Shown piece after piece: positions 52,618 through 60,769 of a stretch of 64,000 bases of DNA. The stretch spans positions 186,001-250,000 of the forward strand of contig NZ_RCWT01000009.1 in assembly GCF_003688595.1 (NCBI RefSeq). The letters are read 5' to 3'. The notes beneath the pieces are model-generated. The model made no database searches. It had not been told where the DNA came from and was given only the letters and a program-made list of their open reading frames with translations. The DNA comes from Sphingomonas sp. PP-F2F-G114-C0414. Lineage in GTDB: Bacteria; Pseudomonadota; Alphaproteobacteria; Sphingomonadales; Sphingomonadaceae. Every line of letters starts with the position of its first letter. Position 1 is the first letter of the stretch. The position numbers were made by a program, and so were the translations under genes.

Positions 52618-53268
52618 ATGCCCCACACACTTCCGTCCGACCCGCATGGTTTCCGTCGTCGCGGAGTCCTGTTCGTCCTGTCCTCGCCGTCCGGTGCCGG
52701 CAAGTCGACCATCGCGCGCAGATTGCTCGCGGACGAGCACGAACTCGAGATGTCGGTCTCGGTCACGACCCGGTCGGTGCGACCCGGCGAAGTCGACGGC
52801 AAGGATTACCATTTCACCGACCTCGAAGGCTTTCGCGACATGGTCGCGAAGGACGAGTTCCTCGAATGGGCGCACGTCTTCAACCACCGGTACGGCACCC
52901 CGCGCGCGCAGGTCGAGGAACTACTCGCGGCCGGCAAGGACGTACTGTTCGACATCGACTGGCAGGGCGCGCAACAGTTGTTCCAGATCGCCGGCGGCGA
53001 CGTCGTCCGCGTCTTCATCTTCCCGCCGTCGATGGAGGAACTCCATCGCCGCCTCACCAGCCGCGGCACCGATTCGGAAGAGGTGATCGAAGCCCGCATG
53101 TCGCGCGCGGCGAACGAGGTCAGTCACTGGGACGGCTATGATTACGTACTGGTCAACGACGACGTCGACAGCTGCATCCGCGGCGTGAAGACGATCCTGG
53201 CGGCGGAGCGCCTGAAGCGCTCGCGCCAGACCGGGTTGATTGGCTTCATTCGCAGGCTGACCCGCTAA
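52618..53268 (+). CDS. gmk: Guanylate kinase
   Basis: Converts GMP to GDP; 216 residues. The P-loop is SSPSGAGKSTIARRL at about 22-36, followed by SVSVTTRSVRPGEVDGKDYHF, which binds GMP, and LFDIDWQGAQQL. The ATG was chosen for its AAGGG site; an ATG eight codons upstream is in frame but less likely. The gene ends 5 bp before a family A palindrome. An essential enzyme, here not linked to rpoZ. Confidence 0.95.
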   Translation: MPHTLPSDPHGFRRRGVLFVLSSPSGAGKSTIARRLLADEHELEMSVSVTTRSVRPGEVDGKDYHFTDLEGFRDMVAKDEFLEWAHVFNHRYGTPRAQVEELLAAGKDVLFDIDWQGAQQLFQIAGGDVVRVFIFPPSMEELHRRLTSRGTDSEEVIEARMSRAANEVSHWDGYDYVLVNDDVDSCIRGVKTILAAERLKRSRQTGLIGFIRRLTR

Positions 53269-53271
53269 CCA

Positions 53272-53355
53272 CCGTCATCCTGACGAAAGTCAGGATCCAG
53301 AGCCAAGAGCGCCAGCGTCCGTGGCTCTGGATCCTGGGTCGAGCCCAGGATGACG
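53272..53355. repeat. Family A palindrome, copy 8, variant right arm
   Basis: Left arm CCTGAC-GAAA-GTCAGG, right arm CCTGGG-TCGA-GCCCAGG, as in copy 6. It lies between the convergent gmk and Atp12 genes, within 5 bp of both stops. Confidence 0.93.
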
Positions 53356-53360
53356 ATCCG

Positions 53361-54041
53361 TCAGAGCAGCCCCAAAAACTCAACCCCCAACCCAAACTCC
53401 TTGCGCTTCAACTCGCGCAACTGAGTCGCCTGCCAGTCCTCGCCCCACATCTCGACCGACCAGTCCTCGTCGATCCCCGCCGCTGCCCAGGCCGCATCCG
53501 CATCGATCTCGCCCTCGATCAGCGCCAGCCCGATCACCAGCGACCCGGTCAGCGTCACCACCGGCGACAACCCGGCTAATCGAAAATCGTCATACGCCGC
53601 GACCGCCTCATGAAGCCGCGCGACCGTCGCGTCCGGTTGCGCGACGTGCATCACGCCGACCGTCACCGCGAACGTCACGTCATACCGCCCCCGCGCCCAC
53701 GCCAGCAGCGGATCCCAGGCCGCCGCCTGCCGCTCGATCAGCAGACGCGGCCCCTCCGCGCGGTAACACAGCAGATCGCTCTCGCCATACGCGGCCAGCC
53801 GCGCGGCGAACTGCGCCGGATCGTTCGCGATCGGATCGGTCGCCGCGTTCGCCAAGCCTGTCAGCGGCATCGTTCGCGGATCGATCGTTTCGCCGACCGC
53901 ACGCCATTCCGCCGCGACCGCCTCGGCCAGCGCGTCGCTCGGCAAAGCCAGCGGCCGCCGCCCGGGCGTCCGCACCGGTTTGCCGTCGAGCGTCACTACC
54001 CGGTCCGCATCGATCGCGACGTCTTTCCAGAACCGCTTCAT
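53361..54041 (-). CDS. Atp12-family F1-ATPase assembly chaperone
   Basis: A 226-residue member of the ATP12 family, whose mitochondrial members hold the F1 alpha subunit during assembly; found in alphaproteobacteria. MKRFWKDVAI and VTLDGKPVRTPGRRPLALPS are the conserved beginning, and SDLLCYRAEGP and GSLVIGLALIEGEIDADAAW the middle and end. It is the last gene of a group with a HAD phosphatase and a small membrane protein; rluC-crcB, usually adjacent, lies beyond an inserted gene. Confidence 0.88.
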   Translation of the reverse strand: MKRFWKDVAIDADRVVTLDGKPVRTPGRRPLALPSDALAEAVAAEWRAVGETIDPRTMPLTGLANAATDPIANDPAQFAARLAAYGESDLLCYRAEGPRLLIERQAAAWDPLLAWARGRYDVTFAVTVGVMHVAQPDATVARLHEAVAAYDDFRLAGLSPVVTLTGSLVIGLALIEGEIDADAAWAAAGIDEDWSVEMWGEDWQATQLRELKRKEFGLGVEFLGLL

Positions 54042-54054
54042 GCGCCCATTCCGT

Positions 54055-54273
54055 TCATTCGGGCGTACTCCGCCAGCGATGCGCAAGACTGCGCGGCACG
54101 ATCGCGATCATCGCCATCGCCGACAACACGATCGCCGTCCCGAGGATTTTCGGCCCCAGATCATGCGCGCGCGCGATCAGGATCAGCCCGAGCAGCGCGC
54201 CTGCCACCCCCGCCAGCCGCACTGCGACCAGCACGAACCAGCGTCGCTGCGCCAGCTTGTCCACGTCGGTCAT
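54055..54273 (-). CDS. Small two-helix membrane protein
   Basis: Seventy-two residues with two hydrophobic segments (about 12-32 and 43-60) and charged ends (MTDVDKLAQRRWF, SLAHRWRSTPE). Family not recognised. ATGA overlap with the HAD phosphatase stop and 13 bp from the Atp12 start show that it belongs to this small operon. It may be a membrane partner for one of them, without evidence. Confidence 0.65.
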   Translation of the reverse strand: MTDVDKLAQRRWFVLVAVRLAGVAGALLGLILIARAHDLGPKILGTAIVLSAMAMIAIVPRSLAHRWRSTPE

Positions 54274-54929
54274 GGCCGCGCCACAATGTGCAGCAAGTCC
54301 GGCACGGCCGTCGCGACGACATCCGCGCCCGCGTCTGAAAGCTCGTGCACGTCGTGATACCCCCATGCGACCCCGACGGCGCGCACACCGGCCGCGCGGG
54401 CCATCGCCATGTCGAAGCTCGTATCGCCAATCATCGCCGTCGTCTCCACGCTCGCACCTGCCTCCGCGATCGCCGCGAACAGCATCGCCGGATCGGGTTT
54501 CGATGGATGCCTGTCCGCGGTCTGAAGCGTCACGAACCGCTCGGTGATCCCGTGCGCGGCGAGGATATGCGCGAGCCCGCGATCGGACTTCCCCGTCGCC
54601 ACGCCAAGCGCCCAGCCGTCATCGGCGAGTGTCTCGATAACCGCGGCAATCCCCTCGAACAGCGGCTCGTCGGCCAGCTCGCCACTCGCCCGCATCGCAT
54701 GGAACGCGTTCTTGTAGTCGGTGGCGAGCGACCGGTGTAGCGCCTCGTCCGCCTCCGGCAGCAACACCTGCATCGCCTCGACGAGACTGAGTCCGACGAT
54801 CCGCCGGATCTCCGCGCGCGGCGGCGGGATCAACCCGGCCCCCTCGAATGCACGCTCGCAGGCGACGCAGATATTCGCCTGGCTGTCGACGAGCGTCCCG
54901 TCGCAATCGAACACGGCAAGGCGGGTCAT
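54270..54929 (-). CDS. HAD-family phosphatase (Gph-like)
   Basis: Haloacid dehalogenase-type phosphatase of 219 residues: DCDGTLVDS (nucleophile Asp), ATGKS, KPDPAM (Lys) and IGDTSFDMAMARAAG (metal-binding acids), with an alpha-helical cap between about 15 and 90. It is close to phosphoglycolate phosphatase or pyrophosphatase PpaX-like members; the true substrate cannot be read. Starts the operon continuing with a small membrane protein and the Atp12 chaperone. Confidence 0.87.
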   Translation of the reverse strand: MTRLAVFDCDGTLVDSQANICVACERAFEGAGLIPPPRAEIRRIVGLSLVEAMQVLLPEADEALHRSLATDYKNAFHAMRASGELADEPLFEGIAAVIETLADDGWALGVATGKSDRGLAHILAAHGITERFVTLQTADRHPSKPDPAMLFAAIAEAGASVETTAMIGDTSFDMAMARAAGVRAVGVAWGYHDVHELSDAGADVVATAVPDLLHIVARP

Positions 54930-55043
54930 GAGATTTTCCAACGCATCGCCGGCTCCTAGATCACGTGTGCACGCGAGGGAACGCCAAACCGGAACGCGCG
55001 CGCCCGCGAACGGTTCGTGTCGGATACCTCTGGAGACCCAACG

Positions 55044-55538
55044 ATGGCGCACGCACAGATCGACACCCCGAACATCTGGGCCGCCGCCGCTGCGGGCCTA
55101 GTCGCCGGTCTCGCCGCTTCGTTCGTGATGGACCGCTTCCAGGCCGGCGTCGCGACATTGTCCTCGTCGGATAGTGACGCGGAGCCGGCGACGGAGAAGG
55201 CGGCGGACAAGGTGTCGCAGGTGGTGGTCGGTCACGACATCCCCGATGACCGCAAGCCGCTCGCCGGACAGGTCGTGCATTATGCGCTCGGGGCAGGGCT
55301 GGGGATCGCCTATGCGGTGGCGGCGGAATACCGGCCTTCGGTGACGGCAGGCTATGGTACCGCGTTCGCTGCGGCGACGACGGCGCTGCTCGACGAGGCG
55401 GCGGTGCCGGCGGTGGGTCTCGGCGATGCGCCGTGGAACACCGCGCCGACAACGCATCTGTATAGCGCGGCGTCGCATATCGTGTTCGGGACCGTGACGG
55501 AGGGCGTGCGGCGGTTGCTGTTGGGGTGGCTGAAGTAG
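55044..55538 (+). CDS. DUF1440/YagU-like membrane protein
   Basis: Protein of 164 residues with a first membrane segment (about 12-30, AAAAAGLVAGLAASFVMDRF), an acidic linker, and two to three weaker ones near 78-95 and 105-125. The combination resembles the YagU/DUF1440 inner-membrane family, but I am not certain. It points opposite to its neighbours and, with the following repeats, interrupts what looks like a conserved crcB-rluC-phosphatase-atp12 group. ATG has a GGAGA site. Confidence 0.65.
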   Translation: MAHAQIDTPNIWAAAAAGLVAGLAASFVMDRFQAGVATLSSSDSDAEPATEKAADKVSQVVVGHDIPDDRKPLAGQVVHYALGAGLGIAYAVAAEYRPSVTAGYGTAFAAATTALLDEAAVPAVGLGDAPWNTAPTTHLYSAASHIVFGTVTEGVRRLLLGWLK

Positions 55539-55548
55539 CGGCGGTCTA

Positions 55549-55628
55549 GTTCCCCCGCGAAGGCGGGGGCCCAGGAATCAAGCAGCGCCGCGATCGTGGC
55601 CCCTGGACCCCCGCCTTCGCGGGGGAAC
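55549..55628. repeat. Family C palindrome, copy 4
   Basis: GTTCCCCCGCGAAGGCGGGG and its perfect mirror with AGGAATCAAGCAGCG in the middle. First of three elements in the 341-bp gap before rluC; no gene is visible in the gap. Confidence 0.9.
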
Positions 55629-55650
55629 GGATTACGGTTAGTGTCGCGTC

Positions 55651-55780
55651 CCCTCCTCCCGCACCATCCCGGCGAACGGCGGGACCCAATTGGGGGGCGT
55701 CGGTAACGAAGGACGTTGCTCCGTTACGTCAACCTTTCCAATTGGGTCCCGGCCTTCGCCGGGGTGGTGCGGGAGGAGGG
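55651..55780. repeat. Family B palindrome, copy 3
   Basis: Long mirrored edges CCCTCCTCCCGCACCA / TGGTGCGGGAGGAGGG, then CCCGGCGAACGGCGGGACC and CCAATTGG cores. The longest copy, with its left arm bearing a small deletion (GCGAACGGC for GCGAAGGCCGG). Confidence 0.9.
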
Positions 55781-55799
55781 TAACTGCCACTCCGCACGC

Positions 55800-55862
55800 C
55801 TCTCCCTCTCCCCTCGGGGAGAGGCCCGCGGCCGTTTGGCCGTGGGAAGGGTGAGGGCACGT
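55800..55862. repeat. Family D element, half copy 6
   Basis: CTCTCCCTCTCCCCTCGGGG with GAGAGGCCCGCGGCCGTTTG and GGGAAGGGTGAGGG. Only one side of the usual element is present. Confidence 0.7.
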
Positions 55863-55879
55863 TAAGCGGCAGTCACCAA

Positions 55880-57175
55880 TTACCGCGTCCCAGGCCCACT
55901 CCGAGGCCCAGGCTTCCCAGCGCCACCCGGACGCCCGCGCCCAGCCGGCTTGGCGCCTTCAACCCGAGGCCCGCTCCGCGGCGCGCCGAACTTCGACCCA
56001 GCCCCGGTCCGAGGCCCACCCGTCTTCGGTGCAGGCTTGCCCGTCGCCTTTTCCTCGACAACCCCACGCCCACGCCGCTCACCCTTACGATCTTTCCGCA
56101 CCGACTTCGCATGCGCCTTGGCCCGCGACTTCATCTGCTCGCGCGTCGGCGCGGTCTTCTCGTCGAGCACCAGGTCGTCGCCCAGCTTCTCCTCGAAGCC
56201 CAATTGCTTGAGACTCTCGGCGAAATGTGTCGGCAGTTCCGCGGTCACGTCGATCGACCCGCCATCCGGATGATCCACCTTGATCCGCCGAGCATGCAGA
56301 TGCATCTTCCGCGAGATCCCGCCGGTCAAAAACGCAGCAGCCCCACCGTACTTGCCATCACCGACGATAGGATGCCCGATCGCCGCCATGTGCACGCGCA
56401 ACTGGTGAGTCCGCCCCGTAAACGGCTGCAACTCGACCCACGCCGCACGGTTGCCCGCGCGCTCGATCACCCGGTACCGCGTCCGCGCGGGCGCGCCCTC
56501 GGCGTCGTCGACATGCATCTTCTCGCCGCCGGTGCCCGGCTGCTTCGCGATCGGCAGCTCGATCATGCCGTCCTCGATCGACGGCACGTCGACCACCAGC
56601 GCCCAATAGACTTTTCGCGCAGTCCGCCCCGAAAACGCCTTCGCAAAGAACGCTGCCGCCCGCGACGTCCGCGCCACCAGCAAGGCGCCGGAGGTATCCT
56701 TGTCGAGCCGGTGGACCAGCTTCGGCCGACCCTCGTTATCGTACTGCAACCCGTCGAGCAGCCCGTCGACATGCTGCGTCGTCTTGGTGCCGCCCTGCGT
56801 CGCCAGGCCCGGCGGCTTGTTCAGCACGAACGCCTGGAAATCCTTGTGGATGACCATGGACTGCGCGAGTTCGATCTCCTCGTCCGACAGGATGACGCGT
56901 TCGCGGACGCGCCTGGGCTTGTCGACGTCGGCAGCGGCCTTGTCGGCTTCGGGCGGCGGTACGCGGAGCATCTGGCCCGCCGCGATCCGGTCGCCCGGCG
57001 TCGCGCGCGCGCCGTCGACGCGGAGCTGCCCGGTGCGCGCCCACATCGCCACCGTCGTGAAGCTCGTCTCGGGCAGATGCCGCTTGAACCACCGGTCGAG
57101 CCGGATGCCGTCATCGTCGAACCCGACGTTGAATTCCCGAAAGCCGGAATCGCTATCGCTTTTGCCCGCAGTCAT
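55880..57175 (-). CDS. rluC: RluA/RluC-family rRNA pseudouridine synthase with long basic tail
   Basis: Synthase of 431 residues making pseudouridine in rRNA, probably 23S. An S4 domain (about 15-75, with LDRWFKRHLPETS) precedes the catalytic domain, where HRLDKDTSG holds the active Asp. GRTHQLRVHMAAIGHPIVGD is the second signature. After residue 340 comes a tail of about 90 residues rich in Lys, Arg, Gly and Pro, not needed for catalysis and probably RNA-binding. Start overlaps the crcB stop (ATGA). Target position is inferred from family only. Confidence 0.9.
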   Translation of the reverse strand: MTAGKSDSDSGFREFNVGFDDDGIRLDRWFKRHLPETSFTTVAMWARTGQLRVDGARATPGDRIAAGQMLRVPPPEADKAAADVDKPRRVRERVILSDEEIELAQSMVIHKDFQAFVLNKPPGLATQGGTKTTQHVDGLLDGLQYDNEGRPKLVHRLDKDTSGALLVARTSRAAAFFAKAFSGRTARKVYWALVVDVPSIEDGMIELPIAKQPGTGGEKMHVDDAEGAPARTRYRVIERAGNRAAWVELQPFTGRTHQLRVHMAAIGHPIVGDGKYGGAAAFLTGGISRKMHLHARRIKVDHPDGGSIDVTAELPTHFAESLKQLGFEEKLGDDLVLDEKTAPTREQMKSRAKAHAKSVRKDRKGERRGRGVVEEKATGKPAPKTGGPRTGAGSKFGAPRSGPRVEGAKPAGRGRPGGAGKPGPRSGPGTR

Positions 57176-57546
57176 GCGACGGCCCTTACTGCGGAGAGAC
57201 CCGCGAACAACGCGGCGACCGAACCGATCACCGACACCAAAACATACCCGAACGCGACGCCGATCACGCCTCGCTCGATCATCGTGACGACGTCCAGCGA
57301 GAACGCCGAAAACGTCGTGAAACCCCCAAGTACGCCCACGCCGAGCAACAGCCGCCACGTTTCCGAAGCGGTATTGCGGGCGAGTACGCCCACCAGCACC
57401 CCCATCAGCAACCCACCGATCAGATTCACGGCGAGCGTACCAAAGGGATAGTCAGCGCCGAGCAACGACAGCATCGCGCGGCCAGTCAGATAGCGCGCGC
57501 CGGACCCGACCGCACCACCGACCATGACATAGAGAAGGGGAAGCAT
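57172..57546 (-). CDS. crcB: Fluoride ion channel CrcB (Fluc)
   Basis: Four-helix fluoride exporter subunit of 124 residues, acting as a dimer in the inner membrane. GGAVGSGARYL, FGTLAVNLIGGLLMG (pore Asn) and GGFTTFSAFSLD (Phe box) are all present. Co-translated with rluC. The 50 bases upstream do not show a fluoride riboswitch. Single gene copy here, so it probably works as a homodimer. Confidence 0.94.
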   Translation of the reverse strand: MLPLLYVMVGGAVGSGARYLTGRAMLSLLGADYPFGTLAVNLIGGLLMGVLVGVLARNTASETWRLLLGVGVLGGFTTFSAFSLDVVTMIERGVIGVAFGYVLVSVIGSVAALFAGLSAVRAVA

Positions 57547-57631
57547 TCTCGCGCCCTAGCGTGAATCGGGCAAAACGGAAAGGTGGGGTTGGCTAGCGGA
57601 GTAGATGCTCGCCAAAGGGCTCAACACAAAG

Positions 57632-57690
57632 CTTGTTTCCCCGCGAAGGCGGGGACCCAGACTGGACTCCCGCCTTCGCGGGAGAACAAG
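57632..57690. repeat. Family C palindrome, copy 5
   Basis: CTTGTTTCCCCGCGAAGGCG and CGCCTTCGCGGGAGAACAAG arms with centre ACCCAGACTGGACT. Upstream of crcB in a 298-bp gap filled by this and the next element. Confidence 0.9.
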
Positions 57691-57720
57691 GAGAGGGGAG
57701 GTAACATCGCCCCAACCCGC

Positions 57721-57828
57721 CACCACCCCGGCGAAGGCCGGGGTCCAATTGGAAAGGTCGGAGTAACGAAGGACGGCGCTCAATTAGCAATGTTTCCCAA
57801 TTGGGCCCCGGCCTCCGCCGGGGTGGTG
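57721..57828. repeat. Family B palindrome, copy 4
   Basis: CACCACCCCGGCGAAGGCCG and CGGCCTCCGCCGGGGTGGTG arms with CCAATTGG cores. Lies between crcB (start side) and the 3' end of the lipoprotein gene. Confidence 0.92.
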
Positions 57829-57844
57829 CACCTATCGCAACACC

Positions 57845-58573
57845 TCACCGCCCAGCGTTGGAAACCAAATCCACATCACTCCCGCCGCCAGCCCGCGCCG
57901 TCACATACACAACATATGCGTCGTTCCCCCGAACCCCGCCCAGCACATGCTGCTTGCCGTCGGTGCTATGCCCAGCCGAATACCCAGCCGCGCTAGCCCT
58001 CGTGAAATACCAGTCGAGCACCTTCTGCATCGGCGCAGCGCTCGCAAAACTCACCACACGCAAACGACACCCGTCGCGATCCGCCCCCGCAGCCTCGGTC
58101 AACCGCGCCGCCGGATACAGCGGCAGGTCGGCCGGCAGCCGGTTAGCCCATCCCGCCGAATAACTGATCTTCTTCGCGCAAACCCCAGCGTTGGGCGTCT
58201 TCTGCCGCTCCGCGAGCGCGCCTAGCGTCAGTGCGCCATCCGCGGATTTGCACTCGGGGCAGTCGTTCGACGGCGCCGGTGCACGCTTTAACGTCGCCGG
58301 ATCGACCGGATCCTTCTGCAACGCCACGTCCGCGGAGACCGCGCCCGGTCCGGTCTGCTGCTGCGCGCGCGTTCCACCGGTGTTCGCCGATTGCGCCAGT
58401 CGCGGATCGACCATGATCTGCGCGCCAAGCGACTCGCCCACCGCCGGATCACGCGTCCCATTGGTCAGCTCGGCATCGAGGCTGTTGAGATCCTGCTGGT
58501 CGGTCGACGACCGTCCGCACGCCATCAGCGCAAGCGGCAAAAGGATCGAGGCGGAGCGCAAGGAAAAAGTCAT
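57845..58573 (-). CDS. Hypothetical lipoprotein with Cys-pair motif
   Basis: A 242-residue envelope lipoprotein with signal LLPLALMAC (Cys19). Middle: low-complexity Gln/Thr/Ala region (about 55-85), then NDCPECKS, a Cys-x-x-Cys pair, and the conserved-looking VCAKKISYSAGWANRLPADL and LDWYFTRASAAGYSAGH with YVVYVTARAGGGSDVDLV at the end. No family I can name with confidence; similar proteins occur in sphingomonads. The ATG directly before the signal was chosen. No operon partner. Confidence 0.75.
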   Translation of the reverse strand: MTFSLRSASILLPLALMACGRSSTDQQDLNSLDAELTNGTRDPAVGESLGAQIMVDPRLAQSANTGGTRAQQQTGPGAVSADVALQKDPVDPATLKRAPAPSNDCPECKSADGALTLGALAERQKTPNAGVCAKKISYSAGWANRLPADLPLYPAARLTEAAGADRDGCRLRVVSFASAAPMQKVLDWYFTRASAAGYSAGHSTDGKQHVLGGVRGNDAYVVYVTARAGGGSDVDLVSNAGR

Positions 58574-58684
58574 AACCGCCATCCTATGCGCGAAAGGCGG
58601 TGAAGAAAGCGTTTTCCGCATGTCCCCAATCGAGCGCGTGACGCCGATCTTGCCCGAACCCCCGCGACTCGCCATGTTCACCCT

Positions 58685-58906
58685 ATGCTGAACATCGTCT
58701 CGATCCTCATCGGCCTCGTCACCCTGGTGCTCGGCCTCGTCGCGTTCATCCCGTTGCTCGGCTGGATGAACTGGCTCGTCATCCCGATCGGCATCGTCGG
58801 AGCCGCGGTCGGCGCGCTGTCGTCGAGCAGCGGCGGCCGCAACCTCAACATCGTGCTGATCATCATCTTCGCGCTCCGCCTCAGCCTCGGCGGCGGCATC
58901 ATCTGA
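58685..58906 (+). CDS. Small hydrophobic membrane protein
   Basis: Seventy-three residues, almost entirely hydrophobic with two to three segments (about 5-22, 27-45, 55-72). Contains LGWMNWLVIPIGIVGAAVGAL and an SSSSGGRN turn; resembles small unnamed membrane proteins of the family sometimes called 'inner membrane protein YidI-like', but this is not firm. Divergent from the lipoprotein gene and convergent with osmC, with a terminator in between. Confidence 0.65.
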   Translation: MLNIVSILIGLVTLVLGLVAFIPLLGWMNWLVIPIGIVGAAVGALSSSSGGRNLNIVLIIIFALRLSLGGGII

Positions 58907-58910
58907 CACG

Positions 58911-58942
58911 AAAAGGGCCCGGTGTTTCCACCGGGCCCTCCT
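58911..58942 (-). terminator. Intrinsic terminator of osmC
   Basis: Perfect ten-base arms GGGCCCGGTG / CACCGGGCCC around TTTC. On the minus strand the stem is followed by TTTT, so it mainly ends the osmC transcript; on the plus strand the T-run is poor (TCCTGATT), giving weaker termination for the small membrane gene. Confidence 0.85.
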
Positions 58943-58963
58943 GATTGCGAAAATGACCCGCCG

Positions 58964-59392
58964 TTATGCGGCGAGGTTGTGCTCCAGCGTGATCTCGGCG
59001 TTGAGCACCTTCGATACGGGGCAGTTGGCCTTGGCGTCCGCGGCGATCGCCTCGAACTCTTCCTTCGAGATGCCGTCGACTTTGGCGTTCAGCGTCAGCG
59101 CCGACTTGGTGATCTTGAACCCGTCGCCATCCTTGTCGAGCGTCACCTTGGCGGACGTCTCGAGCGTGCCGACCTCATACCCCTTGCCGGCGAGCGCGAA
59201 GCTCAGCGCCATCGTGAAGCACGACGCATGCGCGGCCGCGATCAGCTCCTCGGGGTTGGTGCCGGGCTCGTTCTCGAACCGCGTGTTGAAGCCGTAGGGA
59301 TTGTCGGACAACACGCCCGACTGTGTCGAGACATGACCCTTGCCGTCCTTGCCGAGGCCTTCATACTTTGCCGAACCGCTGCGTGTGGTCAT
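58964..59392 (-). CDS. osmC: OsmC/Ohr-family organic hydroperoxide reductase
   Basis: Thiol peroxidase of 142 residues, the length of OsmC. The two redox Cys residues are in AHASCFTMALSF and ANCPVSKVLN. GTNPEELIAAAHASC is the family signature. Detoxifies organic peroxides and is usually induced by osmotic or oxidative stress. ATG with an AGGATC site. Followed by a strong terminator, so it is a single-gene unit. Confidence 0.9.
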   Translation of the reverse strand: MTTRSGSAKYEGLGKDGKGHVSTQSGVLSDNPYGFNTRFENEPGTNPEELIAAAHASCFTMALSFALAGKGYEVGTLETSAKVTLDKDGDGFKITKSALTLNAKVDGISKEEFEAIAADAKANCPVSKVLNAEITLEHNLAA

Positions 59393-59414
59393 CGTTTTGA
59401 TCCTTCATCGGACA

Positions 59415-59450
59415 AGAAAAAAGGCGTCGCGGTTTCCCACGACGCCCTTC
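59415..59450 (-). terminator. Intrinsic terminator of the second glycine-zipper gene
   Basis: On the minus strand GGGCGTCGTGG and CCGCGACGCC form a stem followed by six T (TTTTTTCTTG). It lies between the glycine-zipper gene and the osmC start. Confidence 0.75.
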
Positions 59451-59498
59451 CACAACGCGCAACTACCGAAATAGCGACATTGATTTAGCCGATGAGTG

Positions 59499-59804
59499 TC
59501 AGCGGCAACGACGGTCGTTGTTGCTCGTGCCCTTGTCGATCGCGCGACCGGCGAGGCCACCGAGGACGGCGCCGCCCAGCGTGCCGACCGTGCGGTCGCC
59601 GCGGGTGTCGACCGTGCGGCCGAGCAGTGCGCCGCCGACGCCGCCGATGATCGTGCCGGTCGTGCCGTTGTTCTTCTTGCAGTAGACGCGGCCGTCACGA
59701 CCACGCCATTCACGACGATCGCGCGCGTCTGCGGCCGACACGGGAACGAGGACGGTCGGCAGGACCATCGCGCCAAGGCCGAGTGCTAGGATGAACTTAC
59801 GCAT
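59499..59804 (-). CDS. Exported glycine-zipper protein, paralogue without the charged linker
   Basis: A 101-residue protein with a Sec signal (KFILALGLGAMVLPTVLVPV), then GRDGRVYCKKNNGTTG and a glycine zipper (about 45-90) ending DRRCR. The YC-K-x-N-G-TG motif and Cys-Arg ending are shared with the protein at 20793-21239, whose Arg/Asp linker is absent here. Probable outer-membrane or periplasmic protein of the 17-kDa-antigen type; function unknown. Has its own terminator. Confidence 0.8.
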   Translation of the reverse strand: MRKFILALGLGAMVLPTVLVPVSAADARDRREWRGRDGRVYCKKNNGTTGTIIGGVGGALLGRTVDTRGDRTVGTLGGAVLGGLAGRAIDKGTSNNDRRCR

Positions 59805-59964
59805 GGATAAACTCCCGTATTGATTGATCTGATGACGTAACGAGGGGACTATACCGACGGTTTCATGAACCGAAAACAACACCGCGTTCATGTTTGTTCG
59901 GCGTATCGCGTCGCGGCTCGCACTTCCGCTTTACCGTCTTGGGTCAGGCGATTACGCCGCCCTG

Positions 59965-60603
59965 ATGCTGCCCGTTCCGCTGCCCGTCGAGATCCTGCCC
60001 GTCGCCGCGCCGTGGTTCGACCTCGCCGGCCTCGCGGTGTTCGCCGCGTCGGGCGCACTCGCCGCGGCCAAGCGAGGCCAGACGTTCGTGACGCTGGTGT
60101 TCTTCGGGCTGATCACCGGCGTCGGCGGCGGTACGGTCCGCGACCTGCTGATCGGTGCGCCGGTGTTCTGGGTGCATGATGCGCGGGCGGCGAGCGTGTG
60201 CCTCGGCATGGCGCTGCTGATCTGGGTGACGCCCGAGCGCTGGTGGAAGGGCGAGGCGCTCGGCTGGTTCGACGCGGTCGGGCTCGCGGCGTATGCGGTC
60301 TACGGCGCGGCGAAGGCTTTGGGGTATGGCGTGCCGCCGGTGCCGGCGGCGCTGATGGGGGTGATGACCGCGTGCGTTGGCGGTATCATCCGCGATGTGC
60401 TGGCGGGTGAGCCGTCGATCCTGATGCGGCCGGAGCTGTACGTGACGGCGGCGGCGCTGGCGGCGGCGAGTTATGTCGGGCTGGTGTTGCTGGGCGTGCC
60501 GCTGGTGTGGGCGGCGGTGATCGCGGCGAGTGCTGGGTTCACGCTGAGGGCGGCGGCGATCCGGTTCCACCTGGCGCTGCCTGCGTATGGTGGGCGCCGC
60601 TAA
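59965..60603 (+). CDS. TRIC-type / UPF0126 cation channel protein
   Basis: Inner-membrane protein of 212 residues with seven segments in two similar halves: FFGLITGVGGGTVRDLLIG in the first and MGVMTACVGGIIRDVLAGE in the second, the duplicated GGxxRD motif of the UPF0126 (YicG) family, which is related to trimeric intracellular cation channels. Physiological ion and role in bacteria are not settled. The ATG at MLPVPLP was chosen because it begins the conserved part; an ATG 25 codons upstream is possible. Confidence 0.85.
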   Translation: MLPVPLPVEILPVAAPWFDLAGLAVFAASGALAAAKRGQTFVTLVFFGLITGVGGGTVRDLLIGAPVFWVHDARAASVCLGMALLIWVTPERWWKGEALGWFDAVGLAAYAVYGAAKALGYGVPPVPAALMGVMTACVGGIIRDVLAGEPSILMRPELYVTAAALAAASYVGLVLLGVPLVWAAVIAASAGFTLRAAAIRFHLALPAYGGRR

Positions 60604-60621
60604 CCTCGCCGACCTTTACTA

Positions 60622-60677
60622 TGTTTCCCCGCGAAGGCGGGGACCCAGTCTGGGCTCCCGCCTTCGCGGGAGAACAA
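60622..60677. repeat. Family C palindrome, copy 6
   Basis: TGTTTCCCCGCGAAGGCGGG and CCCGCCTTCGCGGGAGAACA arms. Begins the 311-bp gap after the TRIC gene. Bases 60680-60768 between this and the next element hold a T-arm-like sequence but no complete tRNA. Confidence 0.9.
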
Positions 60678-60769
60678 GGAAGGGTGGGCTGGTGGTCGGA
60701 CTCGAGCCGACGGTCCGGTCTTAACCTTACGCGCGCGGTCTACTCGCCGCGTAAAGACCCTCCCAAACA

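Noticed and set aside
57547..57630. Fluoride riboswitch before crcB
   Set aside because: The leader lacks the conserved pseudoknot sequences of the crcB RNA motif and is only about 50 bases before repeat DNA begins.
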